Shown piece by piece: positions 25,521 to 37,625 of a DNA stretch of 64,000 nucleotides. A program made the translations under genes and the position numbers. The notes below the pieces were generated by a model. That model was not told the DNA's origin, did no database searches, and was given only the letters and a program-made list of their open reading frames with translations. This stretch comes from Chrysomallon squamiferum (Eukaryota > Mollusca > Gastropoda > Neomphalida > Peltospiridae): contig CM022665.1 in assembly GCA_012295275.1 (NCBI GenBank), forward strand, positions 23,086,002 through 23,150,001. Reading direction: 5' to 3'. Numbering within the stretch: position 1 is the first letter of the stretch; the number at the start of each line of letters is the position of its first letter.

Positions 25521-25592
<72 letters not shown>

Positions 25593-25634
25593 GGTATGTA
25601 TGTATGTATGTATGTATGTATGTATGTATGTATT
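25521..25634 (+). repeat. compound (TATC)n(GTAT)n microsatellite
   Basis: About 17 TATC units change to about 10 GTAT units at 25594. Confidence 0.95.
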
Positions 25635-25639
25635 TTTTT

Positions 25640-26150
25640 TTTAATGATTGTCATTCTTCCACTATATAAATTCATTCTGATTATATTAATTTTTAAAGAA
25701 AAAACTCCACAAAACTACAGAAACAACAAAACATTTTTCTACCCCCAATGAATCTAAAAAGTATATATATATATATATATTTTTTTTTAAGGTTGAAAGG
25801 AAATACGCATGTATTTATTATCGCAATAAAAATAAACCATAGTTTTCAGTGATATATGTATTTATTTTTACGTATTCAAATTTTGCTGGACTATTTTTTA
25901 ATTATATTTGACACATTTGTTTCTACATGTGAATGGTAGGTGTTACAATTGATGTACGAACTTTGGAAATTATCTGATATTTGTTATAGTAGGATTAGCA
26001 TACTTACATAAAACAATTATTATACAGCGATTTTTTCTTCTTCTTCTTTTTTTAATTTTTGCCAAACTTTAAACAACTATTCTATTTATGCAATTTATGA
26101 CAATTTTAATCTTCATTCCAAAGTATTAGACAATTTACAGATTATTAGCA
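25640..26150. other. AT-rich intergenic DNA
   Basis: (TA)10 at 25761-25780; otherwise nothing. Confidence 0.45.
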
Positions 26151-26511
26151 TTACGAATTTAAGAAGAGGCTCATGAGAGGAGGGTGTCTGGAAGAAAAAG
26201 AAGATTCAGAACTGTCTACTAGCGAACAAACGTGCGCATTTTCCAAGGTATCTTCTTCTTCCACAGTAGTCCTTAGTATTCAGTCTACCACACGTAACAC
26301 ACTGGAAAGAAGACAGCCTCAAGAAGGAATATCATAATATTATTGTGAGATGTGATATATGATGAATGTATATGTTTAATCGTTATGGTGCACGACCTGC
26401 ATGCAGTAAGCTAATCACCAACGGGAAATCATCCCCCCGCAGAACCCACGTGCGTAAGCCACCTTCAAAATGCCTCCCCAAGAAAAAAAGCTTTAAGGGA
26501 AGAAGCCAGGA

Positions 26512-26862
26512 TTAGCAAATGATATTTATATAGTTGCAAGCTTTGCGAACTGGCAAGAGAAAACACCAATTAATGAATTCCTGGCAAATCTCTTCCTGAA
26601 GGTCTGCGGCTGGAAATTGGACACAAGCTGTGATCACCCTCTTAGTGAAAGCAGCACGGTAAGTGTTTTGACATTGTGCTGGTACGCCGCAAGTGTTTCT
26701 GCTTATTTCACATATGTATCCATATTTCTTTAAACATGGATGAGTTAACTGTAAGACCTGCCTAATTGCACTAATAAAGGAAAGTCGACAAGGATATTGG
26801 AAACACATGAAGGAGATAGCTGCAACACCATGGATCACAGCGAAAACAAAGATGGCGGACAT
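26512..26862 (-). CDS. hypothetical small Cys-rich, possibly secreted protein or exon
   Basis: A 116-codon frame on the minus strand, ATG to TAA, in a repeat-poor region. The N-terminus (MSAIFVFAVIHGVAAISF) looks like a signal peptide. Eleven cysteines fall at residues 20, 25, 43, 51, 58, 64, 80, 93, 100, 109 and 116, far above chance for random AT-rich sequence. The C51-x6-C58-x5-C64 spacing followed by a YR pair resembles the first half of a GDNF-receptor/GAS1-type domain, but the later spacing does not fit well, so no family is assigned. Upstream, a pyrimidine stretch plus CAG about 30 nt before the ATG could be a splice acceptor, so this may be an internal or last exon. ATTAAA on the minus strand at 26375-26380 is a possible polyadenylation signal. 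No partner exons were found. A chance open frame cannot be excluded. Confidence 0.38.
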   Translation of the reverse strand: MSAIFVFAVIHGVAAISFMCFQYPCRLSFISAIRQVLQLTHPCLKKYGYICEISRNTCGVPAQCQNTYRAAFTKRVITACVQFPAADLQEEICQEFINWCFLLPVRKACNYINIIC

Positions 26863-27343
26863 CGTACTGGGGTTACAAGTATTACTGCCATCAATACGGG
26901 AAAAAAGTATTGGCTATCGAGGTTAATTTATTAAAACAGTAAAATGTGTTTTTGGTTCCGAAATTCTCTTTTTGAAGGAAAATCGTGATTAAAGAACGAT
27001 TTAACCTATATAATAATCATTATTCAGAGAGAAGGTTTATTTAAATGCATTTTCTTATTTATCAATACATCGTAAATAATATGTGCGCAATATGTGAGAT
27101 GAAAGTTGCATATCACAGTTGAGTGCACAGAACTAAAACATGTCTACAGAAACATATTATTTTTAATTCACATAAATTTATCAATATAATTATATAGTAA
27201 TACATTACGCTGTTTTGAAGATCAAGTTATAAAGAATGTTGAAAGTGAGCTAAGAAAGAAAACACTCAGCAGCAGCTAATTAAGGGAATGGTGAGAAGTC
27301 CAAGAGAAAGGATCAAATGTCTGTACCATAAAATGTGACTAAT

Positions 27344-27370
27344 AACAACAACAACAACAACAGTAACAGC

Positions 27371-27406
<36 letters not shown>

Positions 27407-27419
27407 AATAATAATAAAA

Positions 27420-27454
<35 letters not shown>
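27344..27454 (+). repeat. compound (CAA)n(TAA)n(AAAT)n microsatellite
   Basis: CAA units to about 27403, AAT units to 27414, then about ten AAAT units. Poly-Val/Leu frames on the minus strand are artefacts. Confidence 0.95.
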
Positions 27455-27679
27455 AAACAATCTGTTTTTTCAATAATGCATTTTAAAATGCTACAAAAAC
27501 ACTGAGAGTGTAACACAGGTTGATGATCCTTTATACGAAATTCCAAAATCTTTTATAAAAACATCTGTAAAATCATTTCAGTTTTAATTTTAATTTTAAA
27601 TACGTTTCTCTTTTCAATAAACATTTTGCAAGACTAAGAGTCATTTCTGTGTCTTTGTACTTGTTAAAAAATAAATCCT

Positions 27680-28640
27680 AATAATCTCCTAGACTGCTAT
27701 ATATGCAGCGATAATTCTAAAAACAGTATTCGTATACTTCGTGGGATCAGATACCTGATCGAAATGACATTGATTTATCTGTTACACTTATACAAGTTCA
27801 AAAAACTCCTGTGTTGTAAATGATGAAATGCAGTCTGTTTAACCGTCTAATGAAGCGGCTGACGGCAGTCAACGATAATAACAAACAACTCGTTTCTCTT
27901 CAAAAAGTAACGAAATGTCAAACTTAGATAGATTATTCCTGTATAAATGATACTCTTTAAATGGAAGCACTTGGCACATTCTACCGTTTCATTGTTTCAT
28001 GTTGCATCGATGCTTCCAGACTCTTTTATGAAATATTAACTAAGCAGAAAAATAACTTGTGTTCCTTTTTGACTCTTATAAAGAAAATCCATCGCAGGAA
28101 ATCTTAAAAAAAGGAAATCTCTAGAGAAAAATACCTTGTGCTGAATCTTTTAAACAAATGTTTATTGAATATTGAATTTTACAGCGTCGATCACCGATAT
28201 GCCCTGGACTTTTGACGCCATCTTTTGTCACAGAGAAACCTTTGTGTTCGTGGCACGCGCAAACACTGAGTCACATTAAGTCACATATTTATCAATGGCC
28301 AAAGATATATATATATATATGCTCGTTTTATGTGGCGGTTCTAAAGACTTCCTTTTCCAATTAAGAAAGCCAGACGCTATTTTCTGCCCGCTGTATTGAA
28401 ACTGAAAGCTAGATTTCGCTTGTATTAACACCAGACTGAAAATGATACACGGTACCCGGTCATTTTAGTCGGAAAGAGTAAACCTGTCACAGAAAACTTT
28501 TTGAAATACAGCAAATATGTCGTTGACTGCTTGTTAACATTAAGATTATATGTGTAATTGGATCTCGAGACTTTCTCTGTATCATTTAGAAGTTTAGCAG
28601 ACGTCACAACAGTCTTGATAACGTTGTGAATGCCATTTGT
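27680..28640. other. mostly repeat-poor intergenic block
   Basis: Unique-looking, moderately GC-richer, with a YY1/Pho-like CGCCATCTTT at 28216-28225 and one short TA run at 28306-28320. No exon structure. Confidence 0.3.
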
Positions 28641-28649
28641 ATTTCAAAT

Positions 28650-29640
28650 GTTTACATGTGCATTTATTTTAAAACTGAGGAACAAATTATAAATAACGAC
28701 ATTTTTTTATAACAAAGTTCAGAAAAGATTTCATACTAATTATCGCTTTATTAGCACTCACAACACTGTTAAAAATATTAACAATTAGAAAAGGAAAAAA
28801 TCTCACTTTCACTGTGCATGTTATTAGTAATTTTATATTAATTACGAATACAGTGGTTGTGACCTCCCCTCTTATACCCTTTAAATGTTTATTTCAAATG
28901 TCACATTCATAGAATTTTACATAACTGATAAGGTAATCAAAATAATAGTCTTACTTTTTCTTTCATCTGAAAAAAAAAAAAAAAAAAAGCCTCTCACATA
29001 CAAATACATTCCCAATTGTAAATTAATTCAAGCAGACTGACAGGTATTCCCATATCATACATGGAGAATACACAATAAAAATACTTGGCAGATTTACAAG
29101 ACCAACGAATCCATTATTATCTTTTCTTATTTACTTGGTATCTATATACGAAATCAGGTAAGCATTACAAATCAAACAAATGTACGCTGACATTTCAATT
29201 CAGTTAGCTTCTGTTTGTTTGGTCTCAGAACATCTCTGTGTTTGAAGCTAGCCTCTTTTGGAACTAACACTAACTACGTTCAACAGAGTAACATATCAAT
29301 TTGCACTTAAGATACACTGAATAATTGGCAAACATTTGCTAATTTGTTGACCAACGGAAGTCTGTGGACAGTACAGCACAGTGACTGTAAGGTGATACTC
29401 TGTTACTTGTCATTCAGCTTCAATTGTATTGATCTCTATTTGTTGATTTTGGAGAAGTGCAGCTTGACACCGCAGACTAAACATACCAGTCAATAAATAT
29501 TGGTTTTGGAAACGGTAACCCGTTTTGAGAATTAATGGTGAAAGTTTAAGGAAAAATGGGAAATAAGCATTTGCTCTAAGCTTGCACGCAGAATGCTTTT
29601 TAACAGCTTTTGTTTTTATCGAAAAAACAATATATATATA
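28650..29640. other. AT-rich intergenic DNA
   Basis: Poly(A) at 28971-28988; nothing else recognised. Confidence 0.45.
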
Positions 29641-29655
29641 TAGTAATAACAAAAA

Positions 29656-29687
29656 ATAAATAAAATAAAATAAAATAAAATAAAAAA

Positions 29688-29720
<33 letters not shown>

Positions 29721-29790
29721 GTAGTGGTAGTAGTAGTAGTAGTAGTAGTGTCAGCAGTTGTAGTAGTAGTGGTAGTAGTAGTAACAACAA
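29656..29790 (+). repeat. compound (AAAAT)n(AAT)n(AGT)n microsatellite
   Basis: AAAAT pentamers to 29683, AAT 29691-29719, GTA-type units 29720-29784. The 160-codon minus-strand frame over it is poly-Leu repeat translation. Confidence 0.95.
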
Positions 29791-30409
29791 TAGCAGCACC
29801 AAAATATTATTACTAGTAGATATACACAAAAAATACATACGGACATACATACCAACATGAACGTACACACGCACAAACACACACAAATACACACATCCAA
29901 AAACATATAAGAATCAACCCAAGATTTATTTATAAATAACTGTAATTTATTTCTTGTTTTAAAAGACGATATAATTATATATTCACCCTTTCAAATTTCT
30001 CCGAAAATTATAGTTTGAAAGAGAAAGGTTTACGCATCAGCTAGTTCATACAAAAACAAAAGGCACTTTCATGGACATAACCACGCTTTTTGACGAATTT
30101 TAAAAGCATTGGTTAAAACTAACCGCTATACTCTTATCATAATTAAATTAATTAGCACTAGTTAGCACTTCCTTTTAAGCTCTCAGAATTTAATAAGCAA
30201 AGATGTAATTTTGATACATTAAGCGTTGTGGATCTACACATACTGGCTTTGTGTTCAGAAATTATTTTGAGGCTTTTTACGCGTGTTCTTTTATTTTTTT
30301 TATCAGTAGTCTTTTGTACTAGTTTAATAGTTATGCTTATTTCGTGTTATTGCTGATGTTCTATCTACTTACGAACTGTATTAATTCAGGAAATATTTAA
30401 AAGAATGAA

Positions 30410-30820
30410 TTAATAAATAAATAAACAAGAACAGCAGTAACAAAAATACATAGAAAAACAGAAACGGATCAGGATATGTAAAAAAAAAAAATAATAATTA
30501 AAAAAAAGAAAGTAAAAAAGAACAATAATAATAAAATAAAAAAATAAATAAAAAAATAAAATAAAAATAATTATAAAAACAAAGTAAAACAATGTATAAG
30601 CAAAACAAAATGAAAATGAAACGGAATAAAACAAAATTAAATAAATCGAAATGAAACGAGGAAGAAAAACAACCACCCCCCAAAAAAACTACCATAATAA
30701 ATACAAATAATAATATTAAAAAAAGAATGAAAGAAAAATGTACTTATTTATTTGTTTCTTTGTTTGTTTGCTTGTTTATTTATTTATTTGCTTGTTTGTT
30801 TGTTTATTTGTTTGATTATT
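30410..30820 (+). repeat. A-rich degenerate region with TTTG/TTTA tract
   Basis: Mixed AAT/AAAAT/AAAC sequence to 30735, then TTTG/TTTA tetranucleotides 30745-30812. Confidence 0.75.
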
Positions 30821-30984
30821 TGTGGCTTAAATTAAAGAAATGTGATCTAACAATAGAGGAAAACCAAATCAACAATTTCTGAAAATTATTTTTACATTAA
30901 TATTACTTATGTACAAATACATATATTTTAAAATACTCTGATGGAATATAAGCTGTCTTTATTTAATTACAATTGTAAAAGTTA

Positions 30985-31030
30985 AATAATAACAATAACA
31001 ATAATAATAATAATAATAATAATAATAATT
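30985..31030 (+). repeat. (AAT)n microsatellite
   Basis: CAATAA units followed by about nine AAT units. Confidence 0.85.
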
Positions 31031-31181
31031 ACAATCATAATAAATGAAATAAATAAATATAAAATAAAACACTAATATACCGGTATTTTTATATTCTTTT
31101 ATAGTTAATTAACATTTTGTGCAATATAAAAACGTCAGTTCTTTTTTATTTTAGTTTCTGTATACAGATAATTAAACGTAC

Positions 31182-31184
<3 letters not shown>

Positions 31185-31246
<62 letters not shown>
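31185..31246. repeat. (TA)31 microsatellite
   Basis: 62 nt of perfect TA, self-complementary and capable of cruciform extrusion. Confidence 0.95.
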
Positions 31247-31251
<5 letters not shown>

Positions 31252-31399
31252 ATAATAAACAAATTAATTAAAGTTTAAAACTGAAATTAATTTAAAAAGT
31301 AATTAACAGCCAAAGGGAACAAATCAGCAGCATCACGAAAACTTACAATTAATCGATTAATCATTAAAATTATCGTATAACATTAATCAGCAACCACTT

Positions 31400-32210
31400 T
31401 AAGATTCATTTAAGAGAAGAAAGAAGATGTGTTTCTTTGCCAGAATCCCTGAATAACAAACATCTTTGTTTTCTGGTTATATGCTCCTGGATTATTTTTA
31501 ATGTTATCGCGCGAATGTTGCTTTTGAAACCGTCAATGACATTATACGTTGTCCACACATTGCCAAAACGATATTTCACGGATAATCGGGTTTTATTTGC
31601 CCCGTAGCGCATTTAGACCCGCCCCTTTCATCAAAAAAGACGAAAGCATTGTTGCTAATTTTATCCGCTCATAGAGCGACATTAGTAACCAGAGGGCAAG
31701 TAAAAAAAAAAAAAAAAAAGAAAAAGAAAAGTTTAAAAAGAAAAAAAAAATTCTAAAAAAAAAAATCCTCGTGTAAAAAGTCTAAGGGGTGTGCGTATTT
31801 GTACACCGAATTACTATTCTCACTAACTCTCTCGAAAATATTTGATTTTTGCATGCTTTAGTACGCTTCCATAGGCGAGCGGTAGTTCAGGCCAGATCTG
31901 CGTTTTGCATCGCCGATTAGCGACAATCGAACTCGCTCGTTGGGGCCATGGGGACATTGTGTTCGTCAAAGATGGATATAATCTTGTATAGAAATTCGCT
32001 GTTTTTGTGTAATAAAGTGTAAAGAAATCTAATACGTGTCATACTCGTAGCCTTAACAAAAACTGTGTATTTGTCATTGAGGATGCTAGATTAGATTGAA
32101 GCGCGGTGTACAAACAGACACACACAGCACTGGAAATTTTATTATCTCGGTCCTGATATAAATTCTCATATGGCCGACGGGCTAGAAGAAATGTTCATCA
32201 TGTATTTTTT
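31400..32210. other. repeat-poor island 2.6-3.4 kb upstream of SIX3/6
   Basis: GC-richer stretches at 31480-31690 and 31860-32010, split by A-rich runs (31700-31770). No coding features; candidate upstream control DNA. Confidence 0.3.
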
Positions 32211-32475
32211 ATATTAGTCTGAATCTCTTATTTACCTGTATCAGAAGGTAAAATGGAGAAATTTGGAGGTTCGCTTGAGGCGAAACAGCTGTATACACTT
32301 GCATCCAGTATGACAAATCTATTAGAAATTATCAGTATTTTAACGAGATTTTTTTTTCTTTTGATTGTAGCAAAATATAATTTAAAAATTATTATATATG
32401 AAACTAGTGAACAGTACAAAGTACCGCAATATAATATAATAATATACATCCATGGCCTAAATAAACTATATAAAA

Positions 32476-32700
32476 TCAAATTATTATTATTATTATTATT
32501 ATTTTTTTTTTTTCACAGTTTAATGCTATACAATAATTACGGGCAAAAGAAACAATACAGATATAACTTAGAAACCAAGAAGTGAAACATGTGGAAATAT
32601 TTTTGATTTTTAACATATTAAAACTTCTTTTTTTTCGCATCATACGCATGCTAAGTAATCTGATAAAAAAAAAAAAAAAAAAAAAAGTGGCAATAACTGC
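32476..32700 (+). repeat. (ATT)n, poly(T) and poly(A) tracts
   Basis: ATT units then T run at 32479-32512, poly(A) near 32665-32686. Frames across them are artefacts. Confidence 0.8.
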
Positions 32701-33213
32701 CACAGTACGACAGTTACAACAGCAGTGGCGTTACTGGTGTCAGCAACAACGTGACAGGCATCGGCAACCCACAGCAACATAGATAAAAGCATGTTAATCT
32801 TAGACATACACAGAAAGGGGAATGATATACCTCAGCTAATATTTAAAATGAAATAATCTCAAACTATCTGCCGTAACGTTTTACATGTTCCGGGAATGCT
32901 GTGCGATATTGGCTCCCAGACAAAGACGACAGACCACTAATAATTATATTCTTTCCTTAACTAACCATCTAATCAAAAACAACATCGATCTTATATTTTA
33001 GGCAAGTCAGCCTTGATAAGCATCTTAAACATTTGCCTTTTCAACCGGCAAATAATCAGCCAGAAGATGCATGGTCACTTATTAGGGCAGTTCAGAAAGA
33101 TTAAGTACTATAAATGTTAATCATAAAACGTGCAAGAATAACGTCTTCGTCAAAGAAAAAAAAAAAAAAAAATTATAATAAAATAATAATAAAAATTAAT
33201 AATAAATAAATAT

Positions 33214-33214
33214 A

Positions 33215-33276
<62 letters not shown>

Positions 33277-33280
33277 TAAT
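33214..33280 (+). repeat. (AAT)20+ microsatellite
   Basis: Nearly perfect AAT, one GAT near the end. Confidence 0.95.
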
Positions 33281-33689
33281 AAAAGAAAATATTTTTTTTT
33301 GGTGATCTGAGAACCTATTAATATACGTTTTAAAATTACAATGTGTTGCTTCAAATAGATGATTAATAATGATTTCTAAAATAGCCATTAAATTATATTC
33401 TAAATCAATTATAAATTTTCCAGCTAATTCTTTTAAGGAAATATTTATCCTTCTGATATTGTTGTATAAAATTTAAGAAATAAAAAATCTACTGTAACAG
33501 TAGCAGTGAATAATTTGACAAAATGTAGCTAATACAAAAAAAAAGTTGTTGTTTTTTGTTTTTTTTTTTTTCTTTTAAATAAATAAATAAATGCAAAAGA
33601 CAAATGATCACATCAATATTTTATAGAGTGTCATTTAATTTCAGTGAAATATACTTTCTGATGTTTAAATTAAAAGAATTCTGTTACTG

Positions 33690-33880
33690 TAATAATATAT
33701 ATAAACATACATAAATACATACATATATACACATATACACACATACATACACATACACATACACATATACACATAAACATATATACACATACATACATAT
33801 CTATATCTACATACAGATAGAGAAACAATCATACGTATATAGATAGATATACACGAACGTACATATATAATACATACACA
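33690..33880 (+). repeat. degenerate ACAT/ATAC tract
   Basis: Imperfect CATA/CACATA units; the Cys/Met/Tyr-rich minus-strand frame is an artefact. Confidence 0.85.
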
Positions 33881-34059
33881 CATTTGGGCAGCCTTATATC
33901 TCTATATGTAAAAGTACAACCTTTCTCTGCGTTTATTTAAAAGAAGGAACAATTAATTAATAGACTGTTCTGGTGTCGTAACAAAATTTTAAAAATAACA
34001 CAGTGAAAGAAATGCAAATGAACTCCCAATTTGCGCGAAACGAAGCGTTAAACTTGTAA

Positions 34060-34430
34060 GATGAGCGAAACGTTTGGGTCAGCATGTCAGAGGATTGTGT
34101 TTATCTACCGTCCGCAGTTGACTTCACGCCGTGGGATTATATCCCGTATAGGCAGCCTCACTGGGCCGGCGGCGCTTCGTGATTGGCAGCCTGCGAGCGT
34201 GATTGACAGCAAACTGCCTTGGCAACCGGTCGGAGGAGGGCCGTCGCCCAATCGTTTAGCGGCCAATTTTCGATTGGATTGTCAGATAAGAGTTATTCTA
34301 GAGCACGTTTTAACGGCTCCTTGTTAAAAACTGACACATTAGATGATTACGGCCACTCCCCATTACTTTCTGTTTATAATGGTGTCGATGTTCGGAGGTC
34401 GTTTAAGTAATAATACACGAGTTTAAGAGA
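34060..34430 (+). promoter_or_regulatory. candidate SIX3/6 promoter / proximal control region
   Basis: GC-rich block 330-700 bp before the start codon, in sharp contrast to the surrounding AT-rich DNA. Four CCAAT boxes lie within 96 bp: forward at 34248-34252 and 34263-34267, inverted at 34182-34186 and 34273-34277. An X-box-like ACTGCCTTGGCAAC at 34213-34226 differs at two positions from the RFX consensus. TGATTGACAG at 34200-34209 is the perfect PBX-MEIS/PREP composite site and sits 20 bp after the near copy TGATTGGCAG. GGGATTA (34133-34139) matches OTX-type K50 homeodomain sites. No clear TATA box is seen, and the transcription start is unknown. Confidence 0.5.
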
Positions 34431-34658
34431 AGGTCTTTTGAGACGTATCTGTATATTATAGGCGACTCATCCTTGCATTCTTGTTTGGCTCACGAATCGA
34501 CATTACACCCGAGTGCACTAGACCAAGGGAGACAGAAAATCTTGTCTGTTATTGTCATTATTCTTATTTTATTTATTTAATTACATTTAATTCTCACACA
34601 GTGGACAATTCATGGATACCATTTTGCAACAATTCTCAATAAAAACATTCGGACTTTG

Positions 34659-34677
34659 AAAAAAAAAAAAAAAAAAA
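34659..34677 (+). repeat. poly(A)19 upstream of SIX3/6 start
   Basis: Uninterrupted A run 83 bp before the start codon. Confidence 0.9.
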
Positions 34678-34759
34678 TAGGTTCAAGAAGAATAAAATGA
34701 ACAACATTTTATCAGTTTCTGATACATTTGTTAAAAGTATTGTTATATAAACTGGACAA

Positions 34760-35373
34760 ATGATGTTAGGAATGTGTGGAGGAGAAACTCTCCTGCCTGC
34801 CATGTTTCCCTTACCCACCCTGCACTTTACCCCACAGCAAGTGGCCAAGGTGTGTGAAACGCTAGAAGAAAGCGGAGACATTGAAAGACTTGGAAGATTT
34901 CTGTGGTCACTGCCAGTCAATCCGTCAGCTTGTGAAGCCCTCAACAAACACGAATCTGTCCTCAGAGCCCGTGGACTCGTTGCTTTTCACACAGGCAATT
35001 TCAGAGACTTGTACCATATATTAGAAAATCATAAATTCACGAAAGAGTCTCATGCTAAATTGCAAGCAATGTGGTTAGAAGCTCACTACCAAGAAGCAGA
35101 AAAACTGCGAGGCAGACCACTGGGACCCGTGGACAAATACAGAGTCAGAAAGAAGTACCCGCTTCCGCGCACAATTTGGGACGGTGAACAAAAAACTCAT
35201 TGTTTTAAAGAGAGAACAAGAAATCATTTGCGGGAGTGGTACCTCCAGGACCCGTACCCCAACCCGACCAAGAAACGAGAACTTGCTCAAGCCACTGGTC
35301 TGACGCCAACACAAGTCGGAAATTGGTTCAAGAACCGCAGACAGAGAGACAGAGCAGCTGCTACGAAAAATAG
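34760..35373 (+). CDS. six3/6: SIX3/SIX6 (Optix-class) homeobox transcription factor, exon 1
   Basis: First coding exon of a gene joined as 34760..35373 and 44667..44883 (831 nt, 276 aa). It encodes residues 1-204 and two bases of the Arg205 codon. A SIX domain spans about residues 22-136, with signature segments [27 protein letters not shown] and [23 protein letters not shown]-type homeodomain follows at about 142-201. By standard numbering Trp48 is W189, Lys50 is K191 and Asn51 is N192; positions 5 and 12 are both Thr, matching the SIX family's loss of Arg5 and Gln12. The [10 protein letters not shown] stretch marks the SIX3/6 subfamily rather than SIX1/2 or SIX4/5. The family consists of nuclear DNA-binding factors for anterior neural and eye development that can recruit Groucho/TLE co-repressors. 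An in-frame TAA at 34748-34750 rules out an N-terminal extension without splicing. ATGs at 34760 and 34763 are both possible starts. The exon ends AG|gtgagt. Confidence 0.97.
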
Positions 35374-35377
35374 GTGA

Positions 35378-35379
<2 letters not shown>

Positions 35380-35413
<34 letters not shown>
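35380..35413 (+). repeat. (AAT)11 microsatellite at the SIX3/6 splice donor
   Basis: Begins immediately after the GTGAGT donor hexamer. Confidence 0.95.
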
Positions 35414-35661
35414 GTAATAATATCTGAATAAATGTGTGGTTCTTGTTATCCGTATTAATTATTAATACCTTTTATGTTATAATAATATAATGGTTATTAT
35501 TTTTCTTCTCTTTCAATTTCTTCTTTTACTCTTTTTTTATTATTAATTTAATATTCCCTAATTATTTTTAACAGCATTTAAATAGTAAATGTTGGCTACA
35601 AATAAATGTCTTTTTTTTTTTAACAAGTAGGACAAAAAGGATAAATAATAATAATAGTAAC

Positions 35662-35701
<40 letters not shown>
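35662..35701 (+). repeat. (AAT)13 microsatellite (intronic)
   Basis: Perfect units, preceded by imperfect ones from 35643. Confidence 0.95.
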
Positions 35702-35704
<3 letters not shown>

Positions 35705-36889
35705 TAGAAAGTAAACTTAGTGATCCGTTTGTTTAACCTTTCAAAAACATGTTTTGGGAAATTACCTGTTTGTAATTCTCTTTTTGATAATTCATGGAAC
35801 AAAAATTAAACATTTACAAGATTATAAATAGATACATTTAATAATATGCTGAAGCTGTCTTAAAATACAAATGCTTGTTGCTGATTCTGTAAAACGTAAA
35901 TGAAATAAAATAAAGGGAAAACGAGAAGAAGAAAATATTACAGAAAATTAATCAATAGCAATGTTTCGCTCCATCAGTGCATGAATTCGATACTTTTAAT
36001 ACGTGTTATTTAATAACAAAAGTGAAATTCATTATCATTATAAAATCACCTCTTTATCGTATTTTGTATATTATTATAATTTTAGAAAAATTTAAATTAT
36101 TATTATTATTATTATTATTATTAACATCATCATCATCATCACCCATTCTGATAGAAATTATGACGTGTTTGAAATATATGTGTATACGACAACATGCATA
36201 ATTATACAAAAGGAATATGCACATTTAATAAAGTAATTTTATAATATAATCGAAAATAAAACATTATGATTAAAATTATCGTTCAAGATTAAAATTATCA
36301 ACTGTAACAACACCAGGTGTAACAATAACAATAACAGCAATTATAATAATAAAATAATAATAATAATAATACTTAGAAAAAAACAAAGGAAATAAAACAA
36401 CAGTAATAATAACAAAGATAATTTCAAGTATTAATAGAGAAATAAAGAAAACAAGGAAATTTACTAAATAATTAAATTTATTATTTATTCTGAAAAATAA
36501 TAATAATAAAATAAAAAATTGTTAGAATATTTTTATTAAAGATATTCACATTTATTTTAAACACAACATTTATTTGCCCTCACATTCAGGTGCATTATAT
36601 TTTATAATTTTTTAGTTTAAGATAACACATTTAAATAGCAAACATTATTTTATGATGCATTAGAAAATTAAATTACATGAAATAATTCCATTAATATAGT
36701 TTGTTTGTTAGTTCATTTATATATTTATATATTTATTTATTTGATGTTTTCGTTATTATTATTTTTATATTTTTATTACTATTTTTCTGGAATTATTCTT
36801 ATTATTTTAAAAATTAGGTTCGTTTAAAATAAACTTATAGATAGTATTTATTTATTTATTTATAGTTACAATTATTTTAAAAATCGAAA

Positions 36890-37270
36890 GTTAGTTATCT
36901 ATCCTTGAACTCTCTGATATAAGACATAGCTAGTGCCCACGACAGGCATGTTTGGACAATTCTCACACCCACATATTATTGCCCGTGATGTATAGCTGTT
37001 TACAGTTCATGTCTAATTTACCAGTATATCTTAGGACGAAGCAAGATTGCGAATTTACTTTGTCGAGGTAAATTTTGGCGTACCTGTAATTACGTCTTCG
37101 CACCTGTCGAATCCTACATACACACCTTAGCACTGTGGTAACACGGGTCACAAAGATAAGGTGATCATGTCCTTTTGTCTGAATGTTTAGCTTATTTACT
37201 TTTAACACCTGCTCCGCTAATCTGTTTTTTCTACTATCATAACAACATAATCATGTACTGTTTCGCCTCG
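36890..37270. other. intronic repeat-poor island
   Basis: About 380 bp of GC-richer unique sequence 1.5 kb into the SIX3/6 intron. An 81-codon minus-strand frame lacks protein-like character. Candidate intronic enhancer. Confidence 0.3.
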
Positions 37271-37394
37271 TAAAGAGTTAAAGTCCAACGTGGGAATTTT
37301 GACAAATTGTTATAATTCCACTACGATTTAAAAGATAAACGTATCTTCAGTGTTAGGTCTGATTAGGTTTATCTGAAATTCATATATATTTATT

Positions 37395-37625
37395 TATTTA
37401 TCTGTTTGTTTGTTTGTTTATTTATTTATTTATTTATTTACTTATTTATTTATTTATTTTTTGTTTGTTTGTTTTTTTTTTTTTTTTTTTGTTTATTTGT
37501 TTATTTATATATTTATCTACTAATGGTTTGTATGTGGTAATTATTATTGTTTTGTTTATAATAATAATTATTATTATTATGATTATTATTATTATTATTA
37601 TGATTACTAGTATTATTATTATTAT
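37395..37625 (+). repeat. TTTG/TTTA and ATT tracts (intronic)
   Basis: Tetranucleotides and T run to 37510, ATT units at 37560-37625. Confidence 0.85.

Noticed and set aside
29410-29892. 160-codon minus-strand frame, the second longest in the window
   Set aside because: Its centre is poly-Leu/Phe from GTA, AAT and AAAAT repeats; the ends have no recognisable domain.
34061-34327. 88-codon + frame upstream of SIX3/6
   Set aside because: Falls in the GC-rich promoter-like block; no stop-free link to the gene (TAA at 34748) and no protein-like features.
34636-34947. 103-codon minus-strand frame overlapping SIX3/6 exon 1
   Set aside because: Shadow of the real + strand coding exon running into a poly(A) stretch.
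35075-35314. 79-codon minus-strand frame inside SIX3/6 exon 1
   Set aside because: Antisense shadow of the homeodomain-coding sequence.
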